Source: Phoebastria nigripes (lineage: Eukaryota; Chordata; Aves; Procellariiformes; Diomedeidae). Taken from it: a DNA stretch of 64,000 nt. Positions 63,290-64,000 of this stretch are shown here, piece by piece. Below the pieces are notes generated by a model, which was not told the origin of the DNA, searched no databases, and worked only from the letters and a program-made list of their open reading frames with translations. How positions within the stretch are numbered: position 1 is the stretch's first letter; each line of letters starts with the position of its first letter. The stretch spans positions 344,571-408,570 of the forward strand of contig JAYKAV010002790.1 in assembly GCA_035582835.1 (NCBI GenBank), read 5' to 3'. Both the position numbers and the translations under genes were made by a program.

Positions 63290-64000
63290 GTGTGTCCTTT
63301 AAAAATACCTTTTAAAAAATGTTTCATACTTCACCTTATTCAAATATTTACTGTAAAGATTTTGTTACTATCTAGTTAAAATGAACTGAAATGCAATAGA
63401 ACGTTATAGTTGAATCTCTGATCTCTTGTAAAACTAAGAATAGTGCTCAACCTAACCACTCAATTAGCACATATGGTACTAAAAAGTAGAGGAAAGACAC
63501 CCCCCCAAGATTTTCTTAGATATTAAACCAGAATTTACATTAATGTAGGTTTAGCTTAGAGCTGGGCTAAATGTTTTTTTTTTTTTCTGGAAAGGTAAGG
63601 GAAGTCCATACGAGAACCTAAGCATCATAATGGATAATCAGCAGAACGCAGCATCAAAGGCTGATACTGTGCTCAAAAGATACTGTGCTGATACTATCCT
63701 TCATTCTTATGTATATAAATAGAGGAATCTTACATAGCAGTTGAAGACTTGTGTTACATTTCCTATTCGGCAATTCTGTTAGCTGGAATATTGTGTCCAA
63801 GTGCAGTGTGCACAGTCCAAGAAGAAAGATAGGTAACAACTGAGAAATTCTGGGTNGAGTTGTAAGGATCAGGATTAAAGAAGGGCCTTGTACTTGCAGG
63901 CTGTTAGTTTGTATTTTAAGAAAGAGAAGATTAAGAATGACTTCACTATAATCTGTAAGTACCCATATGAGAAAAGGAATTTGATAGCAACAAGGTCTTT
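63290..64000. other. ADGB intron, start only
   Basis: The sequence runs from the exon 19 donor to the window edge. It contains a poly(T) run near 63575-63587 and one N at 63856. No further exon was seen. Confidence 0.7.

Noticed and set aside
1..64000. tRNA, rRNA, microRNA or CRISPR arrays, or a novel gene cluster
   Set aside because: I saw no cloverleaf, no rRNA words and no regularly spaced repeats. One large vertebrate gene and its intronic repeats account for the recognisable content.

Overview
The window looks like a bird nuclear genome. It is AT-rich, its introns are short to moderate (0.8 to 7.9 kb), and its interspersed repeats are a CR1 LINE with the octamer-type CR1 tail and solo LTRs of avian ERVL-like type with 5-bp target duplications. 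Single N positions are scattered through it, as in a draft assembly.

One protein-coding gene is recognisable. The plus strand from about 2207 to 63289 carries 19 consecutive internal exons of ADGB (androglobin), a large testis- and cilia-associated chimeric protein. All splice phases agree across the 19 exons. Joined, they give 2404 coding bases, about 801 codons with no stop. The gene starts upstream of the window and ends downstream. Exons 1-9 of this numbering cover the degenerate calpain-like part and a charged linker. Exons 10-12 encode a poorly conserved acidic linker. Exons 12-16 encode a beta-rich segment. Exons 16-18 encode the first part (about helices C to H) of the circularly permuted globin domain, with Gln at E7 and His at F8. 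Exon 19 holds the IQ calmodulin-binding motif. The remaining globin helices (A-B) lie beyond the right edge.

The introns hold mobile-element copies. A solo LTR of family B sits at 2621-3218 (minus) and an internally deleted one at 18178-18466 (minus). Solo LTRs of family A sit at 30182-30748 (plus) and 40523-41046 (minus). A 5'-truncated CR1 with a largely open reverse transcriptase is at 25735-27965 (plus), and an old CR1 3' tail is at 61722-62010 (plus). There are also long homopolymer runs, a 36-bp tandem duplication and a few microsatellites. No RNA gene, CRISPR array or second protein gene could be supported.

The most notable structure is the pair of closely similar family A LTRs in opposite orientation, which bracket ADGB exons 10 and 11 and could pair in the pre-mRNA. 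No wholly new system is evident.
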